64,000 nucleotides of DNA from Pelagibacteraceae bacterium AG-390-C22 (GCA_003278125.1 QCGX01000001.1:117953-181952); one strand, 5' to 3'; positions 46,093 to 56,676 are shown, numbered from the stretch's first letter. Made by a program: numbers and translations. Notes: generated by a model not told the origin, from the letters alone.

Positions 46093-46133
46093 TTTGTGTT
46101 AATAATAATTTAAAAAAAACATTATAAAATTCA

Positions 46134-47321
46134 ATGAGCATAGTTTCCAATAGTTTAAAACGTATAAAACCGTCACCTACAATGGCCGTAACCTCAAAAG
46201 CTAGGGAAATGAGAGCTGCTGGTAAAGATATTATAGGGTTAGGGGCGGGAGAGCCTGATTTTGACACTCCAGATAATATCAAAGAGGCAGCAATAGAAGC
46301 TATTAGAAAGGGTGATACTAAGTACACCGCTGTAGATGGAACTCCAGCTTTAAAAAAGGCAATAAAAAAAAAGTTCTCAAGAGAAAATGGATTATCTTAT
46401 GAACTGGATCAGATAACTGTGGGAACTGGAGGAAAACAAGTTTTATATAATACTTTCATGGCAACAGTTAATAAAGGAGATGAAGTTATTATCCCCGCTC
46501 CTTATTGGGTGTCTTATCCTGACATTATTTTATTAGCTGGAGGCAAACCAAAAATAGTTAAATGTGAAGAAAAAGACAATTTTAAATTAACCCCTAAAAA
46601 ATTAGAGAAAGCTATATCAAAAAAAACTAAGTGGATAATTTTAAACTCTCCTTCTAACCCAACAGGCTCAGCTTATACAAAAAAAGAAATAGAAGAATTA
46701 TCAAAAGTTCTAATAAAAAATAAAAAAATTTATATTTTGAGCGATGATATCTATGAACATATTACTTATGATAATTTTAAATTTTTTACAATTGCTCAGA
46801 TTAAAGATTTAAAAGATAGAACACTAACTATGAACGGAGTAAGTAAATCTTATTCTATGACTGGATGGAGAATAGGATATGCTGCAGGTCCAAAAGAAAT
46901 AATTAAAGCGATAGCAAAGATCCAATCTCAGTCTACAAGCAATCCTACCTCAATCAGTCAAGCAGCTGCAGTAGAGGCTCTAAATGGAACACAGGATTTT
47001 ATAGAAGATCGTGCTAATTCTTTTAAAGAAAGAAGAGATTTTGTGGTTAATAGTTTAAATAATATTAATGGCATTAGTTGTTTAAAACCTGAAGGAGCAT
47101 TTTACGTTTTTCCAAATTGCAAAAAACTGTTAGGAAAAAAAACAAAATTAAAAACAGATAAAGATTTTGTTCAAAAATTATTAGAAAAATCAGAAGTTGC
47201 TGTTGTTCAAGGCTCTGCTTTTGGTTTGGATGGATATTTTAGAATATCTTATGCTACTTCAATGGAAAATTTAAAAAAAGCTATGGAGAGAATAAGATCT
47301 TTTTGTAATAGTCTTACTTAG
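46134..47321 (+). CDS. aspC: Aspartate aminotransferase (class I, subgroup Ib)
   Basis: PLP enzyme interconverting aspartate and oxaloacetate; in this subgroup it can also act on prephenate. The 395-residue protein has the N-terminal LGAGEPDFDTP, the NSPSNPTGSAY motif, SDDIYEHITY and the PLP lysine K238 in NGVSKSYSMTGWRIGYA. A TATAAA box lies five bases before the ATG, with no Shine-Dalgarno. The 3' end overlaps the convergent trxB by 8 bp. Confidence 0.93.
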   Translation: MSIVSNSLKRIKPSPTMAVTSKAREMRAAGKDIIGLGAGEPDFDTPDNIKEAAIEAIRKGDTKYTAVDGTPALKKAIKKKFSRENGLSYELDQITVGTGGKQVLYNTFMATVNKGDEVIIPAPYWVSYPDIILLAGGKPKIVKCEEKDNFKLTPKKLEKAISKKTKWIILNSPSNPTGSAYTKKEIEELSKVLIKNKKIYILSDDIYEHITYDNFKFFTIAQIKDLKDRTLTMNGVSKSYSMTGWRIGYAAGPKEIIKAIAKIQSQSTSNPTSISQAAAVEALNGTQDFIEDRANSFKERRDFVVNSLNNINGISCLKPEGAFYVFPNCKKLLGKKTKLKTDKDFVQKLLEKSEVAVVQGSAFGLDGYFRISYATSMENLKKAMERIRSFCNSLT

Positions 47322-48264
47322 TATGAGAAAGATATTTTTCAGCTTCTAAAGCAGACATACATCCCATACCTGCTGCAGTTACTGCCTGTCTAAAAATTTT
47401 GTCTTTTACGTCTCCAGCAGCGAAAACTCCAGGGATACTTGTTTCAGTAGAGTCGGGCTTAGTAATTAGATATCCATCTTTATCCATCTTTAGCTGATTT
47501 TTAAATAAAGAAGTAGCTGGGTCATGACCTATTGCAATGAACAATCCATCTATTTTCAATTCTTTTATTTTATTATCTTTTGTGTTTTTTATTTTTATTC
47601 CATTAACACTTTTTGGTTCGTTCGTTCCAAGCACTTCATCAACTACACTGTCCCAGATAATTTCAATTTTTTTATTCGCTTTTAATTTTTCTTGAAGCAT
47701 TTTCTCTGCTCTTAATTCATTTCTTCTATGAATTAATTTAACTTTAGTTGCAAATTTAGTTAAAAACATTGCTTCTTCTACCGCAGCATTGCCTCCACCT
47801 ACTACTGCCACTTCTTTATCTTTAAAGAAGAATCCGTCACAAGTAGCACAAGCAGAAACTCCAAATCCTCTAAATTTTTTTTCAGACTCTAAGTTCAACC
47901 ATCTTGCCTGAGCACCTGTTGAAATAATAATTGAGTCTGCGGTATAAACTTGACCACTATCACCTACAGCTTTGAAAGGTTTCTTTGATACATCAACTTC
48001 ATTAATGTGGTCTTGTATCATTTTAGTTCCTACAGCTTCAGCTTGACCCTTCATTTCTTCCATTAGCCATGGCCCTTGAATTATCTTTGAATAACCGGGA
48101 TAATTCTCCACATCTGTAGTAGTTGTTAATTGCCCACCTGGTTGTGAACCATGAACTAATATTGGCTTTAACATTGCTCTTGCAGCATAAATTGCCGCAG
48201 TATAACCAGCAGGCCCTGATCCAAGAATTAACACTTTTGTATGTTTAGTTGATTTATTATTCAT
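47314..48264 (-). CDS. trxB: Thioredoxin reductase
   Basis: Transfers electrons from NADPH to thioredoxin. The 316-residue flavoprotein has FAD-binding ILGSGPAGYTAAIYAARA (13-30), the redox pair C139/C142 in ACATCDG, the NADPH loop VVGGGNAAVEEA and the C-terminal FAAGDVKDKIFRQ motif. It diverges from the ELM1-like gene over 24 bp. Confidence 0.96.
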   Translation of the reverse strand: MNNKSTKHTKVLILGSGPAGYTAAIYAARAMLKPILVHGSQPGGQLTTTTDVENYPGYSKIIQGPWLMEEMKGQAEAVGTKMIQDHINEVDVSKKPFKAVGDSGQVYTADSIIISTGAQARWLNLESEKKFRGFGVSACATCDGFFFKDKEVAVVGGGNAAVEEAMFLTKFATKVKLIHRRNELRAEKMLQEKLKANKKIEIIWDSVVDEVLGTNEPKSVNGIKIKNTKDNKIKELKIDGLFIAIGHDPATSLFKNQLKMDKDGYLITKPDSTETSIPGVFAAGDVKDKIFRQAVTAAGMGCMSALEAEKYLSHTK

Positions 48265-48288
48265 AACGATAGGTTTATATAGTAACTA

Positions 48289-49239
48289 ATGTTGGAATTA
48301 AAAGCACTTCTTTTAACACAAGGCATGCACGGAATGATAAGCCAAACTGAAGGCCTGGCTAAGGCACTAAAACTTAACTTTAAGCATCAAAAAATTAAAT
48401 TGAAGCCATTATGGAATTTAATTCCACCAAAATTCACACCAATCTCTGAAAACTTATTAACAGAAAAATTTGTCTGTGATTGTAAAATAGTTATTTCATG
48501 CGGAAGAAAAAGCGTGATCCCTTCAGCTGCTCTTAAAAAAAGATTTGGAAATGAAATTTTTAATATTCACATACAAGATCCAAAAGTATCTTTAAAACAT
48601 TTTGATCTTATTATCAGTCCTGAACACGATAATATTAAAGGAGACAATGTTTTAACAACTAAAGGCTCTATACATTATTTAACAAAGAAAGAAATAACAG
48701 ATAATTCAAAATATCTTCGACTAGATAAAGGAAAAAAAAAAGTTGTAGCTTTTATTATTGGCGGACCAAATAAATATTATAATTATTCAGAAGAACAAAT
48801 ACATTTTATTTTTAACAAAATTAAAAATTTGTTCACTCCTGATAAATTCAAAATTGTTATCATACCCTCATACAGGACTCCAGAAAGGATAATTAAAAAA
48901 GCCTTTAATACTTTTGGTTTTAATCATCATGTAGTAAAAACAATAGATAAAAAAGCGTATCTAAGTTCTTTAGCATTAGCTGATTATATAATTGTAACTT
49001 GTGACTCAACCTCAATGATTTCGGAGGCCGCTGTAACTGGTAAACCAGTTTACACTGCTATGATGAAGCCAAATAGAAGCATTAGAAGATTTAAAAGCTT
49101 TTATAATCAATTTAAAGAGTTAGGAATAATAAAAGAACTAACAGATAGTATTGACAGTTGGAGTTATGATAAGTTAGATGAAGTAAATAGAATTGCACCT
49201 TTAATAAAAGAAAAAATGAGAAAAAATGGAATTATTTAA
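48289..49239 (+). CDS. ELM1/GtrOC1-family putative glycosyltransferase-like protein (DUF1022)
   Basis: The 316-residue protein resembles the family named for plant mitochondrial fission factor ELM1. The pattern is LLTQGMHGMISQTEGLAKAL at the N-terminus, VISCGRKSVIPSAALKK, HIQDPKV and, in the C-terminal half, FIIGGPNKYY and CDSTSMISEAAVTGKPVY. The two halves look like a GT-B fold, with the last motif in the nucleotide-sugar position. In bacteria the function is not established. A TATAGT box lies five bases before the ATG. It overlaps the oxygenase gene by 14 bp. Confidence 0.82.
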   Translation: MLELKALLLTQGMHGMISQTEGLAKALKLNFKHQKIKLKPLWNLIPPKFTPISENLLTEKFVCDCKIVISCGRKSVIPSAALKKRFGNEIFNIHIQDPKVSLKHFDLIISPEHDNIKGDNVLTTKGSIHYLTKKEITDNSKYLRLDKGKKKVVAFIIGGPNKYYNYSEEQIHFIFNKIKNLFTPDKFKIVIIPSYRTPERIIKKAFNTFGFNHHVVKTIDKKAYLSSLALADYIIVTCDSTSMISEAAVTGKPVYTAMMKPNRSIRRFKSFYNQFKELGIIKELTDSIDSWSYDKLDEVNRIAPLIKEKMRKNGII

Positions 49240-49888
49240 ATCTCTCGAAAGTAGAACAAAATCCTTTAATGATCCTTTTAAACACTTTGAGATCAATCAA
49301 CCCTTAACTGCCGATGCTATCAAAGAAATTAGTAATGCAATTATTGTTGATCCTAAAAAAGAAAACTTAAATTATGATGGTACGCGAGCACTAGATGGAG
49401 GAGATGGTGCATTTCGTTCAGGTATAAAAGAAGGAGGTAAGGCAAAAAAAATAAGATGCTATGTTACAAAAGAAAATACAAGTAAATTTCCACATCTTAC
49501 AAATTTTATTGAGGAGCTTAGATCTCCTGAAGTTTATAAAAAGATAGGCAGCTTAATCGGAAAAGATCTAAGCAATTCTTTTGTGCGATTAGAAGTTATT
49601 TGTGACAGGGAAGGTTTTTGGCTTAAGCCTCATTGTGATATTAAAGAAAAACTTATGTCATCAATAGTTTTTATTAATCTGCATAATGAATCTGAAAATT
49701 TAGGAACTGACTTTTATGATAAAAAACTTACAAAAGTTAAAACAGTTCCTTACAAGCACAATTATGGATACTTCTTCACTAGCGGACCAGACTCTTGGCA
49801 CGGTATGGAAAAAAAAGAAATTAAAAAAGAACGCAGATGTATACAAATTAACTATGTAACATTCGAGACTGATTGGAAAGTAAAATAA
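49226..49888 (+). CDS. 2-oxoglutarate/Fe(II)-dependent oxygenase family protein
   Basis: A 220-residue protein with the double-stranded beta-helix iron site: H136-x-D138 (LKPHCDIKEK), distal H192 (DSWHGMEKK) and an arginine near 203-204 (KKERRCIQINY) placed to bind 2-oxoglutarate. The core resembles prolyl-4-hydroxylase-like enzymes. The substrate is unknown. Translational overlap with the ELM1-like gene suggests a joint role, perhaps in cell-surface glycan or methylated-compound metabolism; this is speculation. It ends 4 bp from the convergent carB stop. Confidence 0.78.
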   Translation: MELFKSLESRTKSFNDPFKHFEINQPLTADAIKEISNAIIVDPKKENLNYDGTRALDGGDGAFRSGIKEGGKAKKIRCYVTKENTSKFPHLTNFIEELRSPEVYKKIGSLIGKDLSNSFVRLEVICDREGFWLKPHCDIKEKLMSSIVFINLHNESENLGTDFYDKKLTKVKTVPYKHNYGYFFTSGPDSWHGMEKKEIKKERRCIQINYVTFETDWKVK

Positions 49889-49892
49889 AATT

Positions 49893-52800
49893 TTATATAT
49901 CTTGCAAAGACGTTATTTTGACATCTTTATTTTTGAGAGATTTTATACCCTCAATACAAACCTTTGCAGTAGACATATTTGTACAATAGGGGACTTTATT
50001 TGCTAAAGTTGCCCTTCTTAATGCTAAAGCATCGTTCAGCTGTTTTTCACTGTTGCCACCACCAGTATTAATTACTAAAGCAATTTTTTTTGCATTTAAA
50101 ACATCAACAATGTGAGGGGACCCTTGGTTAACTTTATTAATTTTTTTACACTTAATTCCGTGCTTATTTATATAATCTGCAGTTCCACCAGTACCACAAA
50201 GTTTAAAATTTAGTTTAGATAATTGTTTTGCTAAAGCCACCCCTTCATTTTTATGACTATTTTTTAGAGATATAAACGCTAATCCTTTAGTAGGGAGAGA
50301 ATTGGAGGCTGCTATTTGACTTTTTGCAAAAGCCATTCCAAAGTTTTCATCGAATCCCATGACTTCACCTGTGGATTTCATTTCCGGTCCAAGTAAAAGG
50401 TCACTGTTTGGAAATTTGTTAAAAGGAAAAACAGCTTCTTTGACAGCAAACATTTTTTTTGTTCTATCTTTCAAATTAAATTTAGATAATTTTTTACCCG
50501 CCATTACCCTAGATGCAATTTTAGCTAAGGGAAGATTTTTTGCTTTAGATACAAATGGGACAGTTCTACTTGCTCTGGGATTGACCTCTATGACAAAAAT
50601 TTTATCATTTTTAATTGCAAATTGGACATTCATAAAACCTTTTACTTTAAGCGCTAAGGCTAGCTTCTTTGTTTGGTTCTCAATTTCTTTTATTAAAAAA
50701 GGTTTAATAGAAACTGGAGGCAAACTACATGCCGAGTCTCCTGAATGAATACCAGCTTCCTCTATGTGCTGCATAATACCAGCAACAAAAACTTGTTTAC
50801 CATCAGATAAAGCATCGACATCAACTTCCATCGCATTATCAATAAATTTATCTATTAAGATTGGATTTTTTTCTGCAACTTTAAATGCTTCAAGAACAAA
50901 ATTTTTGAGCTGCTTTTTTTCATGAACAATTTCCATTGCCCTTCCACCTAATACATAGGATGGTCTTACCATTAATGGTAAACCAATTTTGTCAGCTATT
51001 TTTAAAGCCTGAGAAAAAGTTTTTGCTATACCACTTTCAGCTTGTTTTAATTTTAATTTATTTAAAAGATTTCTAAACCTATCCCTATCCTCAGCAAGAT
51101 CTATAGATGTGTATTGAGTGCCTAATATTGGAAGATTGTTATCATGCAAAAATTTAGCTAATTTAATTGGAGTTTGTCCTCCAAATTGAGTTATAATACC
51201 AACCAAATTTCCTTTAGTTTTTTCTTTTTTAATAATGTTGAAAACGAATTCCTCTATTAATGGTTCAAAATATAATCTATCACTAGTATCATAGTCTGTT
51301 GAAACAGTTTCAGGATTACAGTTTACCATAATTGTTTCAAATCCAGCTTTTTTCAAAGCAAAACTAGCTTGGCAACAACAATAATCAAACTCAATTCCTT
51401 GACCAATTCTATTTGGACCTCCTCCAAGAATTATAATTTTTTTTCTTTTGGATGGTTCTGCCTCACATTCAGTGTTCAAAGAAAAGTTTCTTTGATAGGT
51501 AGAATACATGTAAGGCGTAAATGATTTAAATTCTGATGCACAAGTGTCAACTTTTTTATATACAGGTAAAATTTTTAAGGCTGTCCTTTTTTTTCTTACA
51601 ATATCTTCAGAGATTTTTGTAAGTTCTGATAATTTCTTATCAGAAAAGCCAATGGACTTTACGTAATTAAACTCATTATATGTTTTAGGTAACCCATCTT
51701 TTTTAATCTTATTTTCATTATCTATAATATCTTTTATTTGGTTTAAGAACCAAGGATCGATTTTCGAGAGTCTATGTATTTTTTTTATATTAATTTTTTT
51801 TCTTAAAGCCTCACCAACAAGCAAAATCTTATTAGGTATATTTTCTTTTAGTTTTTTCTCAATCTTTTTAACTTTTAAATTAAAAATTTGGTCTACACCT
51901 GAAAAACCTGTTTCAAGAGAAACCAATGCTTTTTGCAAAGACTCTTTGAAATTTCTACCTATTGCCATAGCTTCTCCAACTGATTTCATAGATGTTCCTA
52001 AAACTGCTTTAGATGAAGAAAATTTTTCAAAAGTAAATCTTGGAATTTTAGTTACTACATAATCAATAGTTGGTTCAAATGAAGCAGGAGTAACTTTTGT
52101 TATCTCATTTTTTAATTCGTCTAAAGTGAATCCAACAGCAAGCTTTGCGGCGACTTTAGCAATTGGAAATCCAGTAGCTTTAGAAGCTAATGCTGATGAT
52201 CTAGAAACTCTTGGGTTCATTTCTATAATTACCATTCTTCCATCTTTAGGATTTATCGCGAATTGAACATTTGACCCTCCAGTTTCTACTCCTATCTTTC
52301 TTAAACAAGCAATAGATGCATTTCTCATCACTTGATACTCTTTATCTGTGAGAGTTAAAGCCGGGGCAATAGTAACGGAGTCTCCAGTGTGAATCCCCAT
52401 TGGATCAACATTTTCGATTGAGCAAATAATTATACAATTGTCTTTTTTGTCTCTTACAACTTCCATTTCAAACTCTTTCCATCCTTCTAAACATTCTTCG
52501 ACCAACACTTGGTTAACAGGGGACTCTTGTAAGCCACTTTTAATTATTTTAAAAAATTCTTTTTTATTTTTCGCTATTCCTCCTCCAAGGCCTCCCAGAG
52601 TAAAAGCAGGTCTTATTATAGCTGGAAGACCGATTTGTTTTAAAACTTTAGATGCTTGGCTAAAATTATTTACTATTTTTGATTTAGGTAGGTCCAAACC
52701 AATATCGAGCATATTTTTTCTAAATTTTTTTCTATCCTCTGCATTTGCAATAGCCTTAGAGTTTGCTCCAATAAGTTCAATCTTGTATTTTTTAAGAATA

Positions 52801-53117
52801 CCTTTTTTTTCTGCCTCCATAGCTAGGTTTAATGCTGTTTGACCCCCCATAGTTGGAAGGATAGCGTCAGGTTTTTCTTTTATTAAAATTTTTTCTAAAA
52901 ATTTTAAAGTAATGGGCTCAATATAAGTTTTATCCGCGATATCAGGGTCTGTCATAATTGTTGCTGGATTCGAATTGATTAAAATTACTTTATAGCCTTC
53001 ATCTTTGAGTGCTTTACAAGCTTGAGTGCCAGAATAATCAAATTCACAAGCTTGGCCAATAATTATTGGACCAGCACCAACTACTAAAATTTTTTTAATA
53101 TCTTTTCTTTTTGGCAT
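49893..53117 (-). CDS. carB: Carbamoyl-phosphate synthase large subunit
   Basis: Makes carbamoyl phosphate for arginine and pyrimidine synthesis. The 1074-residue protein has the expected duplicated architecture: two ATP-grasp halves, each with [24 protein letters not shown] or [23 protein letters not shown] starts (near 12 and 560). An oligomerisation region separates the halves, and a C-terminal regulatory domain starts near 935. Length is normal. It overlaps carA by 23 bp. Confidence 0.97.
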   Translation of the reverse strand: MPKRKDIKKILVVGAGPIIIGQACEFDYSGTQACKALKDEGYKVILINSNPATIMTDPDIADKTYIEPITLKFLEKILIKEKPDAILPTMGGQTALNLAMEAEKKGILKKYKIELIGANSKAIANAEDRKKFRKNMLDIGLDLPKSKIVNNFSQASKVLKQIGLPAIIRPAFTLGGLGGGIAKNKKEFFKIIKSGLQESPVNQVLVEECLEGWKEFEMEVVRDKKDNCIIICSIENVDPMGIHTGDSVTIAPALTLTDKEYQVMRNASIACLRKIGVETGGSNVQFAINPKDGRMVIIEMNPRVSRSSALASKATGFPIAKVAAKLAVGFTLDELKNEITKVTPASFEPTIDYVVTKIPRFTFEKFSSSKAVLGTSMKSVGEAMAIGRNFKESLQKALVSLETGFSGVDQIFNLKVKKIEKKLKENIPNKILLVGEALRKKINIKKIHRLSKIDPWFLNQIKDIIDNENKIKKDGLPKTYNEFNYVKSIGFSDKKLSELTKISEDIVRKKRTALKILPVYKKVDTCASEFKSFTPYMYSTYQRNFSLNTECEAEPSKRKKIIILGGGPNRIGQGIEFDYCCCQASFALKKAGFETIMVNCNPETVSTDYDTSDRLYFEPLIEEFVFNIIKKEKTKGNLVGIITQFGGQTPIKLAKFLHDNNLPILGTQYTSIDLAEDRDRFRNLLNKLKLKQAESGIAKTFSQALKIADKIGLPLMVRPSYVLGGRAMEIVHEKKQLKNFVLEAFKVAEKNPILIDKFIDNAMEVDVDALSDGKQVFVAGIMQHIEEAGIHSGDSACSLPPVSIKPFLIKEIENQTKKLALALKVKGFMNVQFAIKNDKIFVIEVNPRASRTVPFVSKAKNLPLAKIASRVMAGKKLSKFNLKDRTKKMFAVKEAVFPFNKFPNSDLLLGPEMKSTGEVMGFDENFGMAFAKSQIAASNSLPTKGLAFISLKNSHKNEGVALAKQLSKLNFKLCGTGGTADYINKHGIKCKKINKVNQGSPHIVDVLNAKKIALVINTGGGNSEKQLNDALALRRATLANKVPYCTNMSTAKVCIEGIKSLKNKDVKITSLQDI

Positions 53118-54303
53118 TTTTTTTCATACTTTTTACAAACTCTTCGAATAAATAAACACTGTCCTGTGGTCCAGGGTTAGACTCAGGATGATATTGAACA
53201 GAAAAAACTGGTTTAGACTTTAGTCTAATCCCTTCTATACTATTATCAAAAAGAGATTGGTGAGTAACTTGTATATTCCTTGGTAAACTTTTCTTAATTA
53301 TTTCAAATCCATGATTTTGGCTCGTTATCTCAACATTTCCTTTGATCAAATTTTTTACAGGGTGGTTAGCACCTCTATGTCCCAAATTCATTTTATTAGT
53401 TTTTGCCCCTAAAGCTAAGCCTAGCAATTGATGACCTAAACAAATTCCGAACACAGGCAAATTACTTTTTATAAATTCTTTTATAATTGGAATAGCATAT
53501 TTTCCTGTTGCTGCAGGATCGCCAGGACCATTTGATAAAAAAATACCATTAGGTTTTAATTTTAAAATATCACTTACACTTGTTTTACAGGAAACTATTG
53601 TAATTTTACAATTGAAGTTTGAAAAATATCTCAAAATATTTTTTTTAATTCCATAATCAATAGCTACAACATGTAAAGATTTTTTTTTATTTTTTATAAA
53701 ACCTTTTCCTTTTTTCCAAGTTTTAAAATCTTTCCAAATATAATTTTTTTTGGTTGTAACTTTTTTTGCTAGATCTAAATTTTTTAAACCACTCCAATTT
53801 TGTGTAGTTTTAAGAAGTTTTTTAATATTAAATTTACTATTTCTTAAAAAAGATATAGTTCCTTTAGGCGCCCCTTTGTCCCTTATGAGATTTGTTAGAT
53901 TCCTTGTATCAATACCAGTTATTCCTACTATTTTATTATTTTTAAGCCACTGATCTAAATGTTTTAGAGATCTGTAGTTAGATGGGTCAGTAATTTCAGT
54001 ATTTATTATCACACCTTTGGTCCAAATTTTATCAGACTCGTGATCTTCTTTGTTCGACCCAACATTTCCAATATGAGGAAATGTGAAATTAATAATTTGT
54101 TCAGCATAAGAGGGATCAGAAATAATTTCTTGATATCCTGTAATAGATGTGTTGAAGCAAACTTCTCCTGTAGCTGTTCCTTGATAGCCTAAACCTACAC
54201 CTTTAAAAAATTTACCGTTTTGAAGAATTAAAATAGCGTTGGAATCGATCTTTTTAAGATTTTTGTAAGAGTTTATATTTTGACCAAATTGCTTCAAATA
54301 CAA
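53095..54303 (-). CDS. carA: Carbamoyl-phosphate synthase small subunit (glutaminase)
   Basis: Hydrolyses glutamine and passes ammonia to CarB. The 402-residue protein has the N-terminal CarA domain ([20 protein letters not shown]) and a class I glutamine amidotransferase domain with the nucleophile cysteine in [12 protein letters not shown] and the HPE pair in [11 protein letters not shown]. About 24 residues precede the usual start region; no other ATG is available. The 126 bp gap upstream is shared with the divergent yqeY and holds no element I can name. Confidence 0.96.
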   Translation of the reverse strand: MYLKQFGQNINSYKNLKKIDSNAILILQNGKFFKGVGLGYQGTATGEVCFNTSITGYQEIISDPSYAEQIINFTFPHIGNVGSNKEDHESDKIWTKGVIINTEITDPSNYRSLKHLDQWLKNNKIVGITGIDTRNLTNLIRDKGAPKGTISFLRNSKFNIKKLLKTTQNWSGLKNLDLAKKVTTKKNYIWKDFKTWKKGKGFIKNKKKSLHVVAIDYGIKKNILRYFSNFNCKITIVSCKTSVSDILKLKPNGIFLSNGPGDPAATGKYAIPIIKEFIKSNLPVFGICLGHQLLGLALGAKTNKMNLGHRGANHPVKNLIKGNVEITSQNHGFEIIKKSLPRNIQVTHQSLFDNSIEGIRLKSKPVFSVQYHPESNPGPQDSVYLFEEFVKSMKKNAKKKRY

Positions 54304-54429
54304 CTCATAAGTTAAAGTAAAAAACTTATAAACATGATTTTGCGAAACATATGAAATAGAAATAAAATCGTCAAGAAAGTTCTTTTTATTTTAGATAAGA
54401 ATTGTGATTAAAATAAATTTTTAAAATTT

Positions 54430-54885
54430 ATGCCTCTTAAAAAACAAATAGAAGACAAGCTAAACGAAGCCTTAAAGGCCAAAGATAAAAATACATACCC
54501 AACATTAAGACTTATAGTCTCAGCAATAAAAGATGCTGAAATTGCTGGTCGGTCCAAAGGTCAAAAGGAGATTAAAGACTCTGACATAATTGTCATTTTA
54601 AAAAAAATGATAAAACAAAGAAATGAATCCTGTGAAGTTTATAAAAAAGCTGGACGAACTGAACTTCTAGAGAGCGAGACAAAAGAAATAAATGTAATTA
54701 ATACTTTTTTACCTAAACAACTAAGTGAAGATGAAACAAAAAAAATTTGCGAAGAAGCAATCAAATCTGTAGGAGCTTCGTCTATGAAAGATATGGGAAA
54801 AGTTATGGGGATGTTAAAATCTAAGTATGCGGATACATTGGATTTTTCAAAAGTAAGTGGAATAATTAAAGGACTTTTAAGTTAA
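54430..54885 (+). CDS. yqeY: GatB/YqeY domain protein
   Basis: A 151-residue helical protein of the YqeY family, related to the tail of the GatB amidotransferase subunit that binds tRNA. Motifs are the N-terminal KDKNTYPTLRLIVSAIKDAE, DSDIIVILKKMIKQRNES and the C-terminal MKDMGKVMGMLKSKY. Function is unproven; a role in tRNA-dependent amidation has been suggested for the family. Its stop abuts the dnaG ATG, a conserved yqeY-dnaG-rpoD order. Confidence 0.88.
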   Translation: MPLKKQIEDKLNEALKAKDKNTYPTLRLIVSAIKDAEIAGRSKGQKEIKDSDIIVILKKMIKQRNESCEVYKKAGRTELLESETKEINVINTFLPKQLSEDETKKICEEAIKSVGASSMKDMGKVMGMLKSKYADTLDFSKVSGIIKGLLS

Positions 54886-56676
54886 ATGAAATATCCAAAA
54901 GAATATCTAGAAGAAATTAAATTAAGATTAAAAGTATCACAAGTCGTAAGTAAATCCGTGCAACTTAAAAAAAGAGGAAAAGAATTTATAGGACTGTCTC
55001 CTTTTAAAAATGAAAAAAGTCCATCTTTTACAGTAAACGATGAAAAAGAGTTTTATCATTGTTTTAGTAGCGGTGAACATGGAAACATTTTTGATTTTTT
55101 GATGAAAACAAAATCCATTGGATTTGGTGAAGCAGTAAAAATTCTAGCAGCAGAAGCAGGCATGCAGCCATACAGATTTTCAAACTTTGATAAAAAAAAA
55201 GATTTAAGATTTCAAAATTACAAAAATATTTATAAAGAATATTCAGACTATTTTTATAAAGAATTATTTAATGCAAATAACAAAGAGGCGTTAGACTATT
55301 TGAAGAAAAGAGGTTTAGATAAAAATATTATTGAAGAATTTAAACTAGGTTATGTCCCATGGAAAAATAATTTTTATCAAGATTTACTGCAAAAATATTC
55401 TGAAGAAGATATAAATTTAACAGGTTTATATTATAAACATGATAAGAGTGGAAAATACATTGACAGATTTAATTCAAGAATAATTTTTCCAGTGAATAAT
55501 ATTTCTGGAGATCCCATTGCTTTTGGGGGAAGAATAATAAAGGAAGGCAAGTTGGCAAAATATATTAACTCACCTGAGACTGAATTTTATAAAAAAGGAA
55601 ATATGATTTTTAATTTAGATAAAGCTAAAGCTTGCCGTTCAGAAACCAACGAAGTGATTATAGTAGAAGGTTATATAGATGTAGTTAGTGTTTATTCAAG
55701 TGGAATTAAAAACGTAATTGCTAATTCAGGAACTGCATTAACTAATCACCAAATAAATATAATTTGGAAATTTTTTTCTAATCCTATTATATGTTTAGAT
55801 GGTGATAAGAGCGGACAAGATGCTGCATTAAGAATTGCCGAAAAACTTTTTCCAATAATTAATGACGAAAGTAAAATCTATTTTTCCATTATGCCAGAAG
55901 GAAATGATCCAGATGATTATATAAGACAGAATGGTAGAGAAAAATTTTTATTTATTTTAAAAGAAAAAAAAATAATCCAAAATTATATTTGGGACTATCA
56001 TTTAAAAAAAATTGACCGAAATAATCCCTTTGAAATTTCTAAGTTTGAAAAAGAGATAAAAAAAATGTGTTACTTGATTAAAGACGAAACATTGAAAAAA
56101 TATGTTCTAGAAGAGTTTTTGGAAAAAATTAAAAAATTAACTCCGATACAAAATACAAAAAGAAGCTATCAAAGTTTTCAGAAATATAAAAATAAGCAAA
56201 ATTATCAAATATTAAATGAAACTAAAACCTTACATCAAAAAAATAGTCATTTTTCAAAAGTTCAAATTAAAGAATTTTCTATTTTATTTATAATGTTAAA
56301 TTTTCCAAAAATAGTGCTCCAAAAAATTGAAGACATATCAAAAATAATTTTTTCATCTGAAAAAAATGAGAGTTTAAAAAAGATAATTATCAGTTCTTTG
56401 CTAGAAGGAGATAATGGAGAAAAGATACAATCAAAAATTAGCGCCGATTACAAAAAATTAATTGAAGAAATACAAGAAAATTCAAACATTCAAATAATTG
56501 TGAAAGTAAAAAATGATGAAGCAATATTGGAACTTTTGAGCGAACTGTTGATTGAGTTGGAAGAGTTAAAAAATCTTAAAAAAATAGAATCTCTTGAAAA
56601 GGAGTTAATAAATAACCTCGATGAAAACTCTTACTCTGAACTTATTAAGCTTAAAAGTCAGGTAAACAGGGAATAA
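54886..56676 (+). CDS. dnaG: DNA primase with degenerate zinc site
   Basis: Makes RNA primers for replication. The 596-residue protein has the N-terminal zinc-finger fold, the RNA polymerase core with TOPRIM motifs (IIVEGYIDV near 259 and CLDGDKSGQDAA near 305) and a helicase-interacting C-terminus. In the zinc ribbon the four metal ligands C-x2-H-x17-C-x2-C are replaced at three positions: S38, K41 and S62, with only C59 left. The fold sequence around them (LSPFKNEKSPSF and FYHCFSSGEHGN) is otherwise well kept. I believe this loss is typical of Alphaproteobacteria. Confidence 0.95.
   Translation: MKYPKEYLEEIKLRLKVSQVVSKSVQLKKRGKEFIGLSPFKNEKSPSFTVNDEKEFYHCFSSGEHGNIFDFLMKTKSIGFGEAVKILAAEAGMQPYRFSNFDKKKDLRFQNYKNIYKEYSDYFYKELFNANNKEALDYLKKRGLDKNIIEEFKLGYVPWKNNFYQDLLQKYSEEDINLTGLYYKHDKSGKYIDRFNSRIIFPVNNISGDPIAFGGRIIKEGKLAKYINSPETEFYKKGNMIFNLDKAKACRSETNEVIIVEGYIDVVSVYSSGIKNVIANSGTALTNHQINIIWKFFSNPIICLDGDKSGQDAALRIAEKLFPIINDESKIYFSIMPEGNDPDDYIRQNGREKFLFILKEKKIIQNYIWDYHLKKIDRNNPFEISKFEKEIKKMCYLIKDETLKKYVLEEFLEKIKKLTPIQNTKRSYQSFQKYKNKQNYQILNETKTLHQKNSHFSKVQIKEFSILFIMLNFPKIVLQKIEDISKIIFSSEKNESLKKIIISSLLEGDNGEKIQSKISADYKKLIEEIQENSNIQIIVKVKNDEAILELLSELLIELEELKNLKKIESLEKELINNLDENSYSELIKLKSQVNRE

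Noticed and set aside
46058..46327. Open frame of 89 codons on the minus strand upstream of uvrB
   Set aside because: Antisense to the aspC N-terminus, whose PLP aminotransferase motifs are clear.
50359..50748. Open frame of 129 codons on the plus strand
   Set aside because: It lies wholly antisense within carB, which has strong motifs in the same region; low-complexity shadow of a conserved gene.
52438..52842. Open frame of 134 codons on the plus strand
   Set aside because: Antisense to the N-terminal ATP-grasp half of carB, with no recognisable family.
54304..54429. Possible attenuator or riboswitch before carA
   Set aside because: The 126 bp gap shows no leader peptide, terminator hairpin or known aptamer pattern.
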